From: CAZKFN01 sp964552035
Lineage (GTDB): Bacteria; Bacteroidota; Bacteroidia; Flavobacteriales_E; Vicingaceae
Assembly (NCBI GenBank): GCA_964552035.1
Contig: CAZKFN010000109.1
Location: 1-6,261 of the forward strand
Length of the DNA stretch: 6,261 nucleotides
Direction: 5' to 3'
Shown: positions 5,843-6,261 of the stretch, piece after piece
How positions within the stretch are numbered: the stretch's first letter is position 1
How the letters are laid out: the number at the start of each line of letters is the position of its first letter
Notes under the pieces: model-generated
What the model was told of the DNA's origin: nothing
What the model saw: only the letters and a program-made list of their open reading frames with translations
Database searches by the model: none
Made by a program: the position numbers and the translations under genes

Positions 5843-6217
5843 TTATAATTTTTTTGTTTTTACAACTGCGAGATTATTAATTATTTTCCATTCGTTGTCT
5901 GTATCTAAAACTAACGAATTGTACGAAATAAAATCATTTTCTGAGCTTTCAATCCGTAATTTTACGGAAGCAATTGTTCCGGTTTTGTCAATTTCCTCAA
6001 TTTTCATTTTCCTTGGTAAACCGCCAAAAACTCCGCTTTTAATTTTGCTTATATAGTCGTTTTTGTCGATTATGGTAATTCCTGAAGTTCCCATAAATCC
6101 GTTATTCGTAACTCGAAATTCTTTGTGAAGTACATTGTCCAAAAGTTCAACGTCACTATTATCTCCACCTTTTACAAAGTCAATAATTGCTTGTCTTATT
6201 CTGTCATTATCGTTCAT
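5843..6217 (-). CDS. NTF2-like (lumazine-binding/SnoaL-type fold) small protein
   Basis: This 124-residue protein has the layout of the NTF2-like superfamily. An N-terminal helix 'RIRQAIIDFVKGGDNSDVELLDNVLHKEFRVTNNG' (6-40) is followed by 'TIIDKNDYISKIKSGVFGG' (48-66). Then come curved strands 'KMKIEEIDKTGTIASVKLRI' (70-89), 'FISYNSLVLDTDNEWKIINNLAVVK' (95-119) and a basic tail. The 'GD...LL..VLH..FRV' pattern fits the putative lumazine-binding / DUF4440-like group. These proteins can be enzymes, ligand carriers or inert scaffolds, and no catalytic residues stand out. No signal peptide is present. The ATG at 6217 is the first in frame, with an A/T-rich upstream stretch and no Shine-Dalgarno sequence. 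It is the first gene of the NTF2-like, VOC and YdeI-type set, with one base to the next start. Fold assignment is reasonable; function is unknown. Confidence 0.75.
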   Translation of the reverse strand: MNDNDRIRQAIIDFVKGGDNSDVELLDNVLHKEFRVTNNGFMGTSGITIIDKNDYISKIKSGVFGGLPRKMKIEEIDKTGTIASVKLRIESSENDFISYNSLVLDTDNEWKIINNLAVVKTKKL

Positions 6218-6261
6218 TTTAATTATCGTGCGGTTTTATTAAGCTTGTTGCCAACGGTGAG
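6218..6261. other. Upstream region of the three-gene operon, with a short palindrome at the edge
   Basis: This 44-base non-coding stretch precedes the NTF2-like gene. GTTGCCAAC at 6247-6255 is a palindrome with a single central base, followed by GGTGAG at the edge. On the minus strand it reads CTCACCGTTGGCAACAAGC ahead of the gene. No TAnnTTTG box lies between it and the ATG, so the promoter may be beyond the window. Whether it is part of a longer repeat or cassette boundary cannot be judged from what is visible. Confidence 0.25.

Noticed and set aside
5811..6056. Plus-strand frame of 81 codons with hydrophobic segments opposite the NTF2-like gene
   Set aside because: It overlaps the end-to-start junction of two supported genes, and its hydrophobicity follows from the AT-rich antisense strand.
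6218..6261. Integron attC site upstream of the small-gene operon
   Set aside because: No paired RYYYAAC/GTTRRRY cores with the right order are visible, the genes are coupled without att-like spacers between them, and no integrase is present.

Overview
The window looks like chromosome from an AT-rich member of the Bacteroidota, probably a flavobacterium-like lineage. The protein sequences have that flavour, Shine-Dalgarno sequences are mostly absent, and several gene starts are preceded by the Bacteroidota -7 box TAnnTTTG, once with a TTG exactly 19 bases upstream. No genus can be named from the sequence alone.

Left part (1-2239). A minus-strand pair comes first: an NADP(H)-type short-chain dehydrogenase followed after one base by the N-terminal third of a shikimate kinase (aroK) that runs off the left edge. 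A 66-base divergent gap separates them from a plus-strand gene for a GNAT-fold protein of 386 residues. That gene ends in a good intrinsic terminator, which lies inside the last codons of the converging urea-transporter gene.

Middle part (2203-3772). Two minus-strand genes: a membrane-anchored CHAP-domain amidase resembling the amidase half of glutathionylspermidine synthetase/amidase, then an internally duplicated urea channel. The channel appears to have its own promoter, buried in the end of the amidase gene. No urease genes are in view.

Right part (3824-6261). Three minus-strand reading frames are packed end to start: an NTF2-like/lumazine-binding-like small protein, a VOC (glyoxalase-fold) protein, and a 531-residue frame. 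The last is a chimera. About 119 residues of a YdeI/OmpD-associated protein are joined in frame to about 410 residues of a TolC/NodT-type outer-membrane efflux factor, which has lost its signal peptide and first helix. This is the most unusual thing in the window. It is most simply read as a deletion or recombination scar, or an assembly chimera, that fused an acquired three-gene operon to the remnant of an RND efflux operon. The usual membrane-fusion and RND pump genes are absent upstream.

I did not find a clear new defence or mobile system. There are no recognisable transposases, integrases, tRNAs, rRNAs or CRISPR repeats.
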